From: Gemmatimonadota bacterium | GTDB lineage: Bacteria > Latescibacterota > UBA2968 > GCA-2709665 | Direction of reading: 5' to 3' | Length of the DNA stretch: 64,000 bases | Assembly (NCBI GenBank): GCA_028874335.1 | Contig: JAPPJY010000088.1 | Span: 72,245-136,244, forward strand | Part shown: positions 17,095-25,701 of the stretch, piece by piece | Layout: every line of letters begins with the position of its first letter | Position numbering within the stretch: position 1 is the stretch's first letter | The notes under the pieces: generated by a model | What the model was told of the DNA's origin: nothing | The model's input: the letters and a program-made list of their open reading frames with translations, nothing else | The model's database searches: none | Translations under genes and position numbers: made by a program

Positions 17095-17868
17095 GTGTCC
17101 ATTCTATTCGAAGAGATGACCCGGGAAGAGATCCGGGAGGTTGCGCCCACGGCCACGGCAGTCCTGCCCACGGCGGCCATCGAGCAGCACGGACCTCACC
17201 TTCCGGTGTGTACGGACGCCGTTCTATGCGGGACGGTCGCGCGCCAGGCCGCGGCGCGCGCAAATGAGCAGGTTCCCATCGTGGTGGCCCCCACGCTGCA
17301 ATTCGGCAACTCCCACCATCACTATCCGTTTCCGGGCGTCCTGTCATTCAGGACTACCACGTACGTCGGCGCAGTGACAGATGTTCTTGAAGGCCTTTCG
17401 CGAAGCGGTTTAAGGCGGCTCGTGGTGTTGAACGGCCACGGGGGGAATTGCAACCCGAACGGGCTGGTGGGACAGGACTTCGTGAACCGGCTGGGCTATC
17501 CGGCGGCCGTGGCGACCGGCGATTACTGGACTATCGCGCGGGAGGCGCTCATCGACGTCATGCCGTCGTCGGTCATCCCCGGCCACGCCGGGCGATTCGA
17601 GGCGGCATTGATGATGGCGATCCGGCCGGACCTGGTGAACCGGAAGGCATTGGACGCGATGAGCGGTCAGGTCCACGACGACGCCGGTCTGGACGTCGGC
17701 CTGTCGGGCGCGGTGGTTCAGGTCCACGGCGAATGGCAGGCGGGTGTGGGCTACACGGATAACCCGGCGGAGGCCACCGTCGAGAACGGGCAGGCCATGC
17801 TGGAGATAATCATCAGTAAGGTGTCCGACTTCCTCGTTGCGTTTCATCGCAGCAAACATCCGGTTTGA
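17095..17868 (+). CDS. Creatininase-family amidohydrolase
   Basis: 257 residues, normal length. The metal-binding motifs are present: AIEQHGPHLPVCTD (Glu, His, Asp ligands), NSHHHYPFPGVLSF and NGHGGN. Creatininase-family proteins hydrolyse cyclic amides or related substrates; the branch with this spacing also includes enzymes of mycofactocin and riboflavin pathways, so creatinine itself is only one option. GTG start with AGGAGG 8 bases upstream. Follows the M81 gene after a palindromic repeat. Confidence 0.87.
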   Translation: MSILFEEMTREEIREVAPTATAVLPTAAIEQHGPHLPVCTDAVLCGTVARQAAARANEQVPIVVAPTLQFGNSHHHYPFPGVLSFRTTTYVGAVTDVLEGLSRSGLRRLVVLNGHGGNCNPNGLVGQDFVNRLGYPAAVATGDYWTIAREALIDVMPSSVIPGHAGRFEAALMMAIRPDLVNRKALDAMSGQVHDDAGLDVGLSGAVVQVHGEWQAGVGYTDNPAEATVENGQAMLEIIISKVSDFLVAFHRSKHPV

Positions 17869-17973
17869 ATCTGCTGCATTGTACTCCCCCTGAAACTTGC
17901 CCGAACCTTTGAATTCTCTTAATATGAGTGCCCATTTGTCGGCCGCAAAAACGCCGGTTTCACAGGTAGAATC

Positions 17974-19011
17974 ATGGAAAAACCCAATGTCGTCGTCATC
18001 GGCTATGGCTTTGCCGGCCGCTGCTTCCACGCCTATCTGGTGGGACTGGCCGGCGGCATGAACCTCTACGGCATCGCCACAAGCCGGCCGGAGGCCCGCG
18101 ACGAAATTCAGCGCGACCTGGGTGTAAAGACCTTCCGCCACTTCGATGAAGTGTTGGCCGATTCAGCCGTTGATTTAGTCGTCCTCGCCACGCCCAATGA
18201 CCTCCACGCCCCGCACGCGATCCAGGCGCTGGCAGCGGGCAAACACGTCGTCACCGACAAGCCCATGTGCCTGAGCATGGCTGAGGCCGACCGGATGATC
18301 GCCGCCAGCCAGGTGCACGACCGCTTGCTCAGCGTCTTTCAGAATCGCCGCTGGGACGGCGATTTTCTCGCCGTTAAAGACGCACTCGGGCAAGGGCTGC
18401 TCGGCGATCTCTTTTTGCTGGAGATGTTCTGGGGCCAAAACGGGCCTCCGCGAGGCTGGCGCAGCATCGCACATCACGGCGGCGGCAAATTCCTCGATTT
18501 AGGCGCGCACCTGGTCGATCAAGCCCTCCAGCTCATCGACGCGCCGCTAGCAAAGGTGTACGCCACCTTCCACTCCGGCGACCCACTCAGCATCGACGTC
18601 GAGTCCCACGCGCTGGCCGTGCTCCACTTTGCCAACGGCGTCGAAGCGCGCGTGGAGACCTCGTCGCTGGCGAGCAAAGCCAAGCCGCGCTGGTACGTGC
18701 TGGGCACGGAAGGCGCACTGGTTAAAGAGGGCGTTGACCCGCAGGAAAAGGCCATGATCGCCGGCGACATCGACGCGGCTGAAGAGGCACCCGAGCACTA
18801 CGCCCGCCTCTATAGGTCAGCCAAGGAAACCATCATTAAGACGACACCCGGTCGCTGGCGCTCCTACTACGAAAACATCGCCGACGCGCTGGCCGGCCGC
18901 GCCGAGCTGGCCGTCACCGCCGAGAGCGTGCGGCAGACCATGGTTGCCATTGAGGCCGCCCGGCTTTCTGCCGCCGAGCAGCGGCCCGTAGCCCCGGAGG
19001 AAGTCGGGTGA
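17974..19011 (+). CDS. Gfo/Idh/MocA family oxidoreductase
   Basis: 345 residues with N-terminal Rossmann fold (VVVIGYGFAGRCFHAY), the NAD-binding ATPNDLHAPHAIQAL stretch and the catalytic-lysine motif DKPMCLS, then the C-terminal alpha/beta domain (GGKFLDLGAHLVDQAL). These enzymes oxidise or reduce sugars, inositols or their derivatives with NAD(P). The gene overlaps the next at GTGA. Codon use differs from the neighbours: third positions are strongly C (GCC, GTC, CGC, ATC) rather than mixed G/C/A, which suggests this pair came from another genome. Confidence 0.9.
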   Translation: MEKPNVVVIGYGFAGRCFHAYLVGLAGGMNLYGIATSRPEARDEIQRDLGVKTFRHFDEVLADSAVDLVVLATPNDLHAPHAIQALAAGKHVVTDKPMCLSMAEADRMIAASQVHDRLLSVFQNRRWDGDFLAVKDALGQGLLGDLFLLEMFWGQNGPPRGWRSIAHHGGGKFLDLGAHLVDQALQLIDAPLAKVYATFHSGDPLSIDVESHALAVLHFANGVEARVETSSLASKAKPRWYVLGTEGALVKEGVDPQEKAMIAGDIDAAEEAPEHYARLYRSAKETIIKTTPGRWRSYYENIADALAGRAELAVTAESVRQTMVAIEAARLSAAEQRPVAPEEVG

Positions 19012-19598
19012 AATTGCGGCCGGGCAACTACGGCAAGGAAACCAGCTTTGAGGTCCGCACGCTCGACGCGGAGATGCCCCTCGACGAATACGCCCGCCTT
19101 CCCAGACACCCGCTCTATCTGGTGCTCGACAATTTGCGCAGCGCCTTCAACGTCGGCTCGATCTTCCGCACGGCCGACGCGGGTCGCTTGCAGGGTATCT
19201 ACACCTGTGGCTACACGGCTCATCCTCCCCATCCCAAGCTCGACAAGACGGCGTTGGGCACCCTCCCGTACATCGAGACCCGCCACTTCGCCACCACGCT
19301 ACAAGCCATTGAGCACTTGCGCGCTCGCCAGGTGCAGGTGTGGGCGCTGGAGACGACGTCGCAAAGTCGCTGCTACACCGAGCTGAACTATCCGTGCCCC
19401 CTGGCACTCATCGTGGGTAATGAGGCCCTCGGCGTGAGTTGCGACGCACTGGAATGCTGCGACGAGCTGGTTGAGATTCCCATGTACGGCTACAAAAACA
19501 GCCTCAACGTCGCCGCGGCCAGCGCCGTCCTCGTCTTTGAGGTTCTGCGCCAATGGCAGGCCGTCAGCCCCACCTGTCAGCCAACCGCCCCATCCTGA
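19008..19598 (+). CDS. TrmH/SpoU-type RNA 2'-O-methyltransferase
   Basis: 196 residues of the SPOUT knot fold: motif 1 LDNLRSAFNVGSIFRTADA, motif 2 LALIVGNEALGVS, motif 3 IPMYGYKNSLNVAAASAVLVFE. These bind AdoMet and methylate ribose 2'-OH in tRNA or rRNA. The protein is shorter than TrmH with extra domains, and substrate is unknown. GTG start overlaps the Gfo/Idh/MocA stop by four bases (GTGA), so the two are translationally coupled, an unusual pairing. Shares the C-rich third-position bias of its partner. Confidence 0.9.
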   Translation: MKLRPGNYGKETSFEVRTLDAEMPLDEYARLPRHPLYLVLDNLRSAFNVGSIFRTADAGRLQGIYTCGYTAHPPHPKLDKTALGTLPYIETRHFATTLQAIEHLRARQVQVWALETTSQSRCYTELNYPCPLALIVGNEALGVSCDALECCDELVEIPMYGYKNSLNVAAASAVLVFEVLRQWQAVSPTCQPTAPS

Positions 19599-19620
19599 AG
19601 CCACCCCGCAGACTCGGGAT

Positions 19621-19647
19621 CCAGCCGCCCGCTTGCCGCGCGGCTGG
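19621..19647 (+). terminator. GC hairpin after the TrmH gene
   Basis: CCAGCCGC / GCGGCTGG, 8-bp stem, 11-base loop, 23 bases after the TrmH-like stop and before the converging minus-strand gene. No T run, so termination is uncertain. Confidence 0.35.
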
Positions 19648-19785
19648 CTCGGCTTTGAGTTCGTCACCACCCCCATTTCCCTGTGTCTACACGTAAAATG
19701 CAAGAAGTAAAACGACTTGTCGTGGGTCGGCTGCAAACGCTTTCGTTCCGATTTCTCGTCTCGAAGGGTCGATTCCTACGTTAGG

Positions 19786-20964
19786 TTATCCGCTGGTCTT
19801 GCCGAAATTCGCGGCGAAAATCACAAAGTCCGCGAAATCCACCTTGCCGTTGCCGTCGAAATCCCCGATCAGACCGGTTGACGTGCCGCCGCCACCGTCA
19901 GGAGAAGCTTCGGAGGACCAGCGGAGATTCCCGTTGTTGCCGAGGGTTTTCGCGACTCCGTTGCCGTCCTCATCGAGAAACGCCCGGAACCTGCCGCCTT
20001 CGATATTCAGCACGCCCATGCCGGTCGAATCGGCCCCCATGCCGACCACAATCCGCCCGGATGCATTCGTGAATCCGATGATCCCGTGCCCGTTCTCATT
20101 GGCGCCCATGATCGACACCTCATCGTTGTTGCGGTTGCCCGCGATGACAAGGCCGTCTCCGTCCGAGTCGACGGAGAAACCCGCAGCCGGCCCGGATTTA
20201 TTCCTCACAACCATCCATCCGTTCGCGTCCTCCGTCTTATCCGCGCCAATCGCCGCAACGATCCCGCCCGCCGCATTCGCCATACGGAGGGCGCCGTGAC
20301 CGTTGTTGTCAATACCGAAACCGGAGACCGGCCTCTTGTCGATGTTGAACACCGTTATCGCCGCATCTCCGGCATCATCGAAGGCGAGTGCCGCCGCGGA
20401 CCCCGTTGCGCTGCTGACTTCGACGACACCATTGGCCTGTTCCGACCGATCGGAGCCAAGGGCGGCCGTGACCCGACCTGCTGTATTTAGCAGCCCTATG
20501 GTGCCATGCCCCCTGGGATCTACGCCTACAACTGAAACCGCATCGCCATTACTGTTAGACACGACCAGCGAACCGTTCCCGGACGGACTGGAGCCGATGG
20601 CTGCGACAACCGTCCCGCTTGCGTTTACAATATGAATCTCACCCACTCGCAGTGTGTCACCGGCATTGACGGTTTGCTCCGGAGCGATCTTGCTCAGTGC
20701 GCTGGTCCCGATCTCGGGTAACGGGATTTCTACCTGGTTCGGCGAAAGTGCGTCAAATCGCACGTCGTCAGGAATGGCGCCTTGCGGGAAGCTCACTAAA
20801 GCCAGCTTTCCCGGGAGGATCCGGTCGAACCATTTCGATGCCCGGGTCAATGCTGGCGACGCGCTGAACAGGAATACGACGACCAGACCGGCAATTGCCC
20901 GCTTCTGCCAGCGCAGCTTTTCTTCCAGTGCTTCCATTCTTCCTTTGAGGTCGTCCCGATCCAT
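19786..20964 (-). CDS. Membrane-anchored fibre-like repeat protein with C-terminal EF-hand/dockerin-like motif
   Basis: 392 residues, unknown function. Order: a short charged coiled-coil segment (MDRDDLKGRMEALEEKLRWQ), one transmembrane or signal-anchor helix (about 22-40), a linker, then about ten units of ~23 residues from 105 to 340 with the pattern hydrophobic-x-hydrophobic-x-N-x2-G-x5-G-x-D-x2-G-x-G (for example LLNTAGRVTAALGSD, FTNASGRIVVGMGAD). That regular beta pattern suggests a fibre or beta-spiral shaft, possibly trimeric. The last 25 residues (GDFDGNGKVDFADFVIFAANFG) are a DxDxDG calcium loop plus helix, the same module that ends the two WD40 proteins next door. RBS AAAGGGG precedes the ATG. 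A conserved leader motif lies 120 bases upstream. Confidence 0.7.
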   Translation of the reverse strand: MDRDDLKGRMEALEEKLRWQKRAIAGLVVVFLFSASPALTRASKWFDRILPGKLALVSFPQGAIPDDVRFDALSPNQVEIPLPEIGTSALSKIAPEQTVNAGDTLRVGEIHIVNASGTVVAAIGSSPSGNGSLVVSNSNGDAVSVVGVDPRGHGTIGLLNTAGRVTAALGSDRSEQANGVVEVSSATGSAAALAFDDAGDAAITVFNIDKRPVSGFGIDNNGHGALRMANAAGGIVAAIGADKTEDANGWMVVRNKSGPAAGFSVDSDGDGLVIAGNRNNDEVSIMGANENGHGIIGFTNASGRIVVGMGADSTGMGVLNIEGGRFRAFLDEDGNGVAKTLGNNGNLRWSSEASPDGGGGTSTGLIGDFDGNGKVDFADFVIFAANFGKTSG

Positions 20965-21083
20965 TTTCTAACCCCTTTCCGAACGTGATCAATATGGTGA
21001 TCGGCGAAAACCGAAATTGCTAACGATCGTCGTCTGTGAATAGACGTACAGCAGCGAAACGCGTTACGACGTGATTTCCCCGG

Positions 21084-21097
21084 TATCACCTCCTTTC
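21084..21097 (-). promoter_or_regulatory. Conserved leader motif, copy a (extended Shine-Dalgarno)
   Basis: The minus strand reads GAAAGGAGGTGATA, complementary to the extended 16S rRNA 3' tail, 120 bases upstream of the fibre-protein ATG and without a well-placed start codon after it. The motif is followed by ATCACGTCGT and matches two other copies at 25688 and 26432. Confidence 0.5.
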
Positions 21098-21183
21098 AAA
21101 ACGCTCACGGCTCTGCGACCGCTCGAGGCCGGTTGCACATTAGATCGCCCGACGCGGCCACGCTCTGACACGGCGAATTCGTG

Positions 21184-23349
21184 TCAACCACCCTTGCCGA
21201 AGCTGCGAGCGAATATCACAAAATCGTTGAATCCCACCTCACCGTCGCCGTCCAGGTCGAACCGCGCGTCAAATCCGGCGTCGTCCTGGGTCTTACCGAA
21301 CTGCGCCGCGAACTGCAGGAAATCGGGAAACGCCACGGTCCCGTCTCCGTCGAAGTCGGTAGCAAGGCGTTGAGGTGCGAGAAGAGCCGAGATATCCCAG
21401 AGAAGAATCCCACCGCCGCCACTTGCCAGGGTCCTCCCATCGGGTGAAAACGCCACGGAAAGGGTCCCTGTTGACAGGGTGCCTTTTTCCTGCCCCGTGG
21501 CCACGTCCCACAACCGCACCGTATGGTCAACAGCCCCGCTTGCCAGGGTCCTCCCATCCGGCGAAAACGTCACTGAATAGATCCAATTTGTGTGTCCCGT
21601 AAGGGTGCTTATTTCCTGCCCGGTATCCACGTCCCACAATCGCACCGTATTGTCATTACCGCCGCTTGCCAGCGTCGTCCCGTCCGGCGAAAACGCGACG
21701 GAGTTGACAATGCCGTTATGTCCTGCGAGGGTGTCTCTTTCCTTTCTTGCGTCTACGTCCCATAGCCGCACCGTATGGTCCCAGCCACAGCTTGCCAGGG
21801 TCATTCCATCCGGCGAAAACGCTACCGAGTTGGAGTTTTTGTCTGGTCCTGTGAGGGTGCTGATTTCCTGCCCCGAGGCCACATCCCACAGCCGCACCGT
21901 ATGGTCCCAGCCAGCACTTGCCAGCATCGCCCCGTCCGGCGAAAATACAACCGATGTAACCCAGGACGTATGTCCCGTTAGCGTGCTTGATTCCTGCCCG
22001 GTATCCACGTCCCACAATCGTACCGTTCGGTCATTCCCGGAACTTGCCAGCATCGTCCCGTCCGGCGAAAATACGACCGACCTGACCCAGCCCCGATGTC
22101 CCGTAAGGGCGCTTATTTCCCGTCCGGTGTCCACGTCCCACAACCGTACCGTCTGGTCCGAACCAGCACTTGCCAGCATGGCCCCATCCGGTGAAAACTC
22201 CACCGACCTGCCACCACTCGAATGTCCTGTGAGGATGTCCTTCCCCTGCCCGGTGGCCACGTCCCAAAGCCGCACCGTATTGTCCCAGCCGACACTCGCC
22301 AGCGTCGTGCCGTCTGAAGAAAAAGCGACCGACGTGATGGTCCTCGTATGACCTGTGAGGGTGTGTCTTTCCTGTCCCGTAGCCACGTCCCAAAGACGCA
22401 CCGTACCGTCGCGACCTCCGCTTGCCAGCGTCGTCCCGTCGGACGAAAACACCGAAACGTAGACTCTGTCTGTATGTCCTGTAAGGGTTACTCTTTCGTG
22501 CCCCGCGGCCACGTCCCATAACCGCACGGTACCGTCATTACTGGCGCTCGCCAGCGTCGTCCCATCCGGAGAAAACACCACGGGATCGACCGAATCCGTA
22601 TGTCCTGTAAGGGTGTGTCTTTCCCGTCCTGTGGCCGCGTCCCACAACCGCACCGTCATGTCACGACTGCCGCTTGCCAATGTCATTCCATCTGGAGAAT
22701 ACGCCACTGAACTGACAGTATTGGTATGTCCTGCGAGGGTGTTTGTTGCCTGCCCCGTGGCTACGTCCCACAACCGTACCGTCATGTCGCCACTGCCGCT
22801 TGCCAGGGTCTTTCCATCACGCGAAAACACGACCGAACCGACGGCACGGGTATGTCCAACGAGGGTGTTAATTTTCTGCCCCGTGGCCACGTCCCACAAC
22901 CTCGCCGTATGGTCATTGCTGCCGCTTGCCAGGGTCCTCTCATCAGGGGAAAACACCACTGAATTGACCCAATCGGTATGTCCTGTGAAAGTGGTTTTCT
23001 CCTGACCTGCGGTCACGTCCCACAACCGCACCGTATGGTCATGACTACCACTTGCCAGGGTCAGCCCATCACGCGAAAAAATCATACTACTGATTCTGGA
23101 AGTATGGCCCGTGAGCAGGGAAACTTCCGCCCCGGTGCCGGCATCGTAGAGCCAGATTCCGACGCTGCCTGCCACCGCCAGGCGTTTGCCGTCCGGTGAC
23201 CAGGCCACCACACGCGTGTCGCCTTTCCCAAGGCGCAGCAGTGCCCCTTCGGGCAGTCCCCAGCGAAGGTAATCCTGTGCGCGGCTACTCGGCGCGGACA
23301 AAACAGTCGTGAAAAAAAGAACGAGGCCCAAAACCGCTGAACTTTTCAT
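21184..23349 (-). CDS. Exported WD40-repeat protein with paired EF-hand/dockerin-like motifs (first)
   Basis: 721 residues, unknown function. Signal peptide (MKSSAVLGLVLFFTTVLSAPSSRAQ), then about 15 consecutive WD40 units of 42 residues (residues 45-650), each close to SVVFSPDGTTLASGSxDxTVRLWDV, enough for two seven-bladed propellers. The C-terminal 60 residues hold two DxDxDG motifs (DFDGDGTVAFPDFLQFAAQFG and DLDGDGEVGFNDFVIFARSFG). The units are so alike that the DNA shows a 126-bp tandem repeat. RBS GGGAGGG, then CATTCAG, ATG, nearly the same leader as the second WD40 gene, so the pair arose by duplication. Likely a surface or periplasmic scaffold; no enzyme domain. Confidence 0.85.
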   Translation of the reverse strand: MKSSAVLGLVLFFTTVLSAPSSRAQDYLRWGLPEGALLRLGKGDTRVVAWSPDGKRLAVAGSVGIWLYDAGTGAEVSLLTGHTSRISSMIFSRDGLTLASGSHDHTVRLWDVTAGQEKTTFTGHTDWVNSVVFSPDERTLASGSNDHTARLWDVATGQKINTLVGHTRAVGSVVFSRDGKTLASGSGDMTVRLWDVATGQATNTLAGHTNTVSSVAYSPDGMTLASGSRDMTVRLWDAATGRERHTLTGHTDSVDPVVFSPDGTTLASASNDGTVRLWDVAAGHERVTLTGHTDRVYVSVFSSDGTTLASGGRDGTVRLWDVATGQERHTLTGHTRTITSVAFSSDGTTLASVGWDNTVRLWDVATGQGKDILTGHSSGGRSVEFSPDGAMLASAGSDQTVRLWDVDTGREISALTGHRGWVRSVVFSPDGTMLASSGNDRTVRLWDVDTGQESSTLTGHTSWVTSVVFSPDGAMLASAGWDHTVRLWDVASGQEISTLTGPDKNSNSVAFSPDGMTLASCGWDHTVRLWDVDARKERDTLAGHNGIVNSVAFSPDGTTLASGGNDNTVRLWDVDTGQEISTLTGHTNWIYSVTFSPDGRTLASGAVDHTVRLWDVATGQEKGTLSTGTLSVAFSPDGRTLASGGGGILLWDISALLAPQRLATDFDGDGTVAFPDFLQFAAQFGKTQDDAGFDARFDLDGDGEVGFNDFVIFARSFGKGG

Positions 23350-23441
23350 CTGAATGCCCTCCCTGACTGTGATAACGGAGAATAACTGAGGTAGAACAGC
23401 ATGGATACAGTTCTGGCATGATCAGGCACTGATCCTGCGCC

Positions 23442-25472
23442 TCATGAACCCTGTCCGAAGCTGCGCGCAAAGATCACGAAGTCGTTGAACCCGACAGTAC
23501 CGTCGCCGTCGAGGTCGAATCGCGCGTCAAACGTGGCGTCGTTCCGGCTCTGACCGAACTGTACCGCGAACTGCAGAAAATCGGGAAACGCCACGGTTCC
23601 GTCGCCGTCGAAGTCTGCGGCAAGGGACTGGGTCGTAACAAACCGGGACACATCCCACTGGAGAATCGTGCTGCTGCCGCTTGCCAGCGTCATCCCATCC
23701 GACGAAAATACGACCGAACGGACAGAACCGGTATGTCCTGCCAATGTGCCTTTTTCCTGCCCTGTGTCCACGTCCCACAACCGCACCATCTGGTCCGAAC
23801 CGCCGCTTGCAAGCGTCCTTCCGTCCGGCGAAAACACGACTGAATAGACCGAGGACGTTTGCTGTGCGATTGCGCTGATTTCCTGCCCTGTGTCCACGTC
23901 CCACAACCGTACCGTCTGGTCGGAACTACCGCTTGCCAACATCGTTCCATCCGGCGAAAACGCGACCGAATTGACACCGCGGGTGTGTCCAGTCAGGCTG
24001 CTTTTCTCCTGCCCTGTGTCCACGTCCCACAGCCGTACAGTCTGGTCCGAACTACCGCTGGCCAATGTCATTCCATCCGGCGACAAATCCACCGTATTGA
24101 CGTCGTCTGTATGTCCTGTAAGCGTTTGTTTCTCCTGCCCTGTGGCCGCGTCCCACAGGCGCACTGCATTGTCACCACCGCCGCTTGCCAGGGTCCGACC
24201 ATCCGGCGAGAACGCCACCGATTTGACACCATACGTGTGTCCTTTCACGGCGCTTTTTTCGTGCCAGGAGGCCACGTCCCACAACGTCACTATGCCGCTA
24301 CCGCTCGCCAGAGTCTGACCATCCGGTGAAAATACAACCGAATTAACCCAACCGGTATGTGCCAGGGCGATTTTCTCCTGCCCTGTGGCCGCGTCCAACA
24401 ACATCAACGTATTGTCCGAACTACCGCGCGCCAGGGTCCGACCATCCGGCGAAAACGCCACCGACCTTACAGATCCATTATGTCCCGACAGGGTTCTCAA
24501 TTCCGACCCTGCCGCCAAGTCCCACAACCGCACCGTATTGTCACCACTGGCGCTTGCCAGCATCGTCCCATCCGGTGAAAACACGACCGAATCCACACGG
24601 TTGGAATGTCCTGTCAGGGTGTTCATTACCTGCCCGGTCGTCACGTCCCACACTAGCACTGTGTAGTACATACTGCCGCTTGCCAGCGTCTTGCCATCCG
24701 GCGAAAACACGACCGACCTGAGTGGGCGGGTGTGTCCTTCGAGCGTACTCTTTACCTGCCAGTTCGCCACGTCCCACAGCCGCACCAGACCGTCACCACT
24801 GCCGACTGCCAGCATCGTCCCATCCGGCGAAAACGCGACCGACCCCACCCAATCAGGTTGTTCTGTAAGGGTGCCTTTTTCCTCTCCTGTGGCGACGTCC
24901 CATAACCTCACCGTTTTGTCACCGCTGCCGCTTGCCAGCGTCTTACCATCCGGCGAAAACGCCACGGAATGGACGTCACGGGTATGGGCGTTCATCGTGC
25001 TTTTTTCCTGGTTTGTGGCCAAGTCCCACAACCGCACCGTATCGTCCCCGCCGCCACTGGCCAGCGTCAGACCATCGGGCGAAAACGCTACCGAAAGGAC
25101 AGAAATGCGATTTCCTGTGAGGACGCCTTTCTCCTGCCCGGTGGTCACGTCCCACAACCGAATCTCTTTGAAACCACCGCTTGCCAGCGTCTTGCCATCC
25201 GGCGAGAACGCCAACGACGCGGCTCCGGTCGGGCCGAGCAGGGAAATTTCGGCGCCGGTGTGGGCATCATAGAACCAGATGCCAAAGCTACCGGCCACCG
25301 CGAGGCGCGTGCCGTCCTTGGACCAGGCTACGGCGCGCGTGGTTCCCTTGCCCAGCCGCAGGAGGGCGCCTTCGGGCAAGCTCCACCGATTGTACTCCTG
25401 CGCGCTGCCGTCTTGTGCCGGCAAGACGACTGTCAAGAGAAGAATAAGACTCAGAATCGTTAGCTTTTTCAT
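23442..25472 (-). CDS. Exported WD40-repeat protein with paired EF-hand/dockerin-like motifs (second)
   Basis: 676 residues, paralogue of the preceding gene. Signal peptide MKKLTILSLILLLTVVLPAQDGSAQ, shared segment RWSLPEGALLRLGKG, about 14 WD40 units (residues 40-610), then two DxDxDG modules (DFDGDGTVAFPDFLQFAVQFG and DLDGDGTVGFNDFVIFARSFG). The ATG at 25472 (MKKLT) is chosen because GGAGGG lies 7 bases upstream; an in-frame ATG 33 bases earlier overlaps the T run of a terminator-like hairpin. Several units lack the Trp-Asp or have 1-2 residue deletions (for example ILQWDVS, LMLLDAA), so this copy is drifting faster. Upstream leader features are listed separately. Confidence 0.85.
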   Translation of the reverse strand: MKKLTILSLILLLTVVLPAQDGSAQEYNRWSLPEGALLRLGKGTTRAVAWSKDGTRLAVAGSFGIWFYDAHTGAEISLLGPTGAASLAFSPDGKTLASGGFKEIRLWDVTTGQEKGVLTGNRISVLSVAFSPDGLTLASGGGDDTVRLWDLATNQEKSTMNAHTRDVHSVAFSPDGKTLASGSGDKTVRLWDVATGEEKGTLTEQPDWVGSVAFSPDGTMLAVGSGDGLVRLWDVANWQVKSTLEGHTRPLRSVVFSPDGKTLASGSMYYTVLVWDVTTGQVMNTLTGHSNRVDSVVFSPDGTMLASASGDNTVRLWDLAAGSELRTLSGHNGSVRSVAFSPDGRTLARGSSDNTLMLLDAATGQEKIALAHTGWVNSVVFSPDGQTLASGSGIVTLWDVASWHEKSAVKGHTYGVKSVAFSPDGRTLASGGGDNAVRLWDAATGQEKQTLTGHTDDVNTVDLSPDGMTLASGSSDQTVRLWDVDTGQEKSSLTGHTRGVNSVAFSPDGTMLASGSSDQTVRLWDVDTGQEISAIAQQTSSVYSVVFSPDGRTLASGGSDQMVRLWDVDTGQEKGTLAGHTGSVRSVVFSSDGMTLASGSSTILQWDVSRFVTTQSLAADFDGDGTVAFPDFLQFAVQFGQSRNDATFDARFDLDGDGTVGFNDFVIFARSFGQGS

Positions 25473-25492
25473 TTGAATGCCCTCCACGAAAT

Positions 25493-25526
25493 AAAAAAAA
25501 CGCATGTAAACACAGGTACTGATGCG
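25493..25526 (-). terminator. Intrinsic-terminator-like hairpin in the leader of the second WD40 gene
   Basis: Read on the minus strand: CGCAT, two bulged bases, GTA, an 8-base loop, TAC, ATGCG (25526 to 25501) followed at once by eight T (25500-25493). It ends 20 bases before the ATG and sits upstream of the RBS, so it would stop transcription before the gene. That is the layout of an attenuator. Confidence 0.55.
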
Positions 25527-25687
25527 ACTTCTACAACCACCTGGAGCGAGTGATGGGCGTGCCGAGTGAACAGGTATACATTGCTCGTCCGTTCAAGCAG
25601 GGAGACGTTTCACTTCCGCACTTGCCCCGAGGCATAGCTTCTCACGATCACATACCGCGGTCCGACTCTTCACGACGTGGCTTCCGA

Positions 25688-25701
25688 TATCACCTCCTTT
25701 C
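25688..25701 (-). promoter_or_regulatory. Conserved leader motif, copy b
   Basis: Minus strand GAAAGGAGGTGATA followed by TCGGAAGCCACGTCG, about 215 bases before the second WD40 gene start and about 160 bases before the terminator-like hairpin. A TTGACA (25733-25738) lies about 30 bases upstream but its -10 is weak. Confidence 0.5.

Noticed and set aside
21184..25472. Regular DNA repeats that could look like a CRISPR or satellite array
   Set aside because: The 126-bp period is coding (42-residue WD40 units), with no short spacers and no cas genes.
25688..25701. Possible 3' end of a 16S rRNA gene (TATCACCTCCTTTC on the plus strand)
   Set aside because: Only the tail matches; no rRNA helices precede it. 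It is better explained as a minus-strand extended Shine-Dalgarno.
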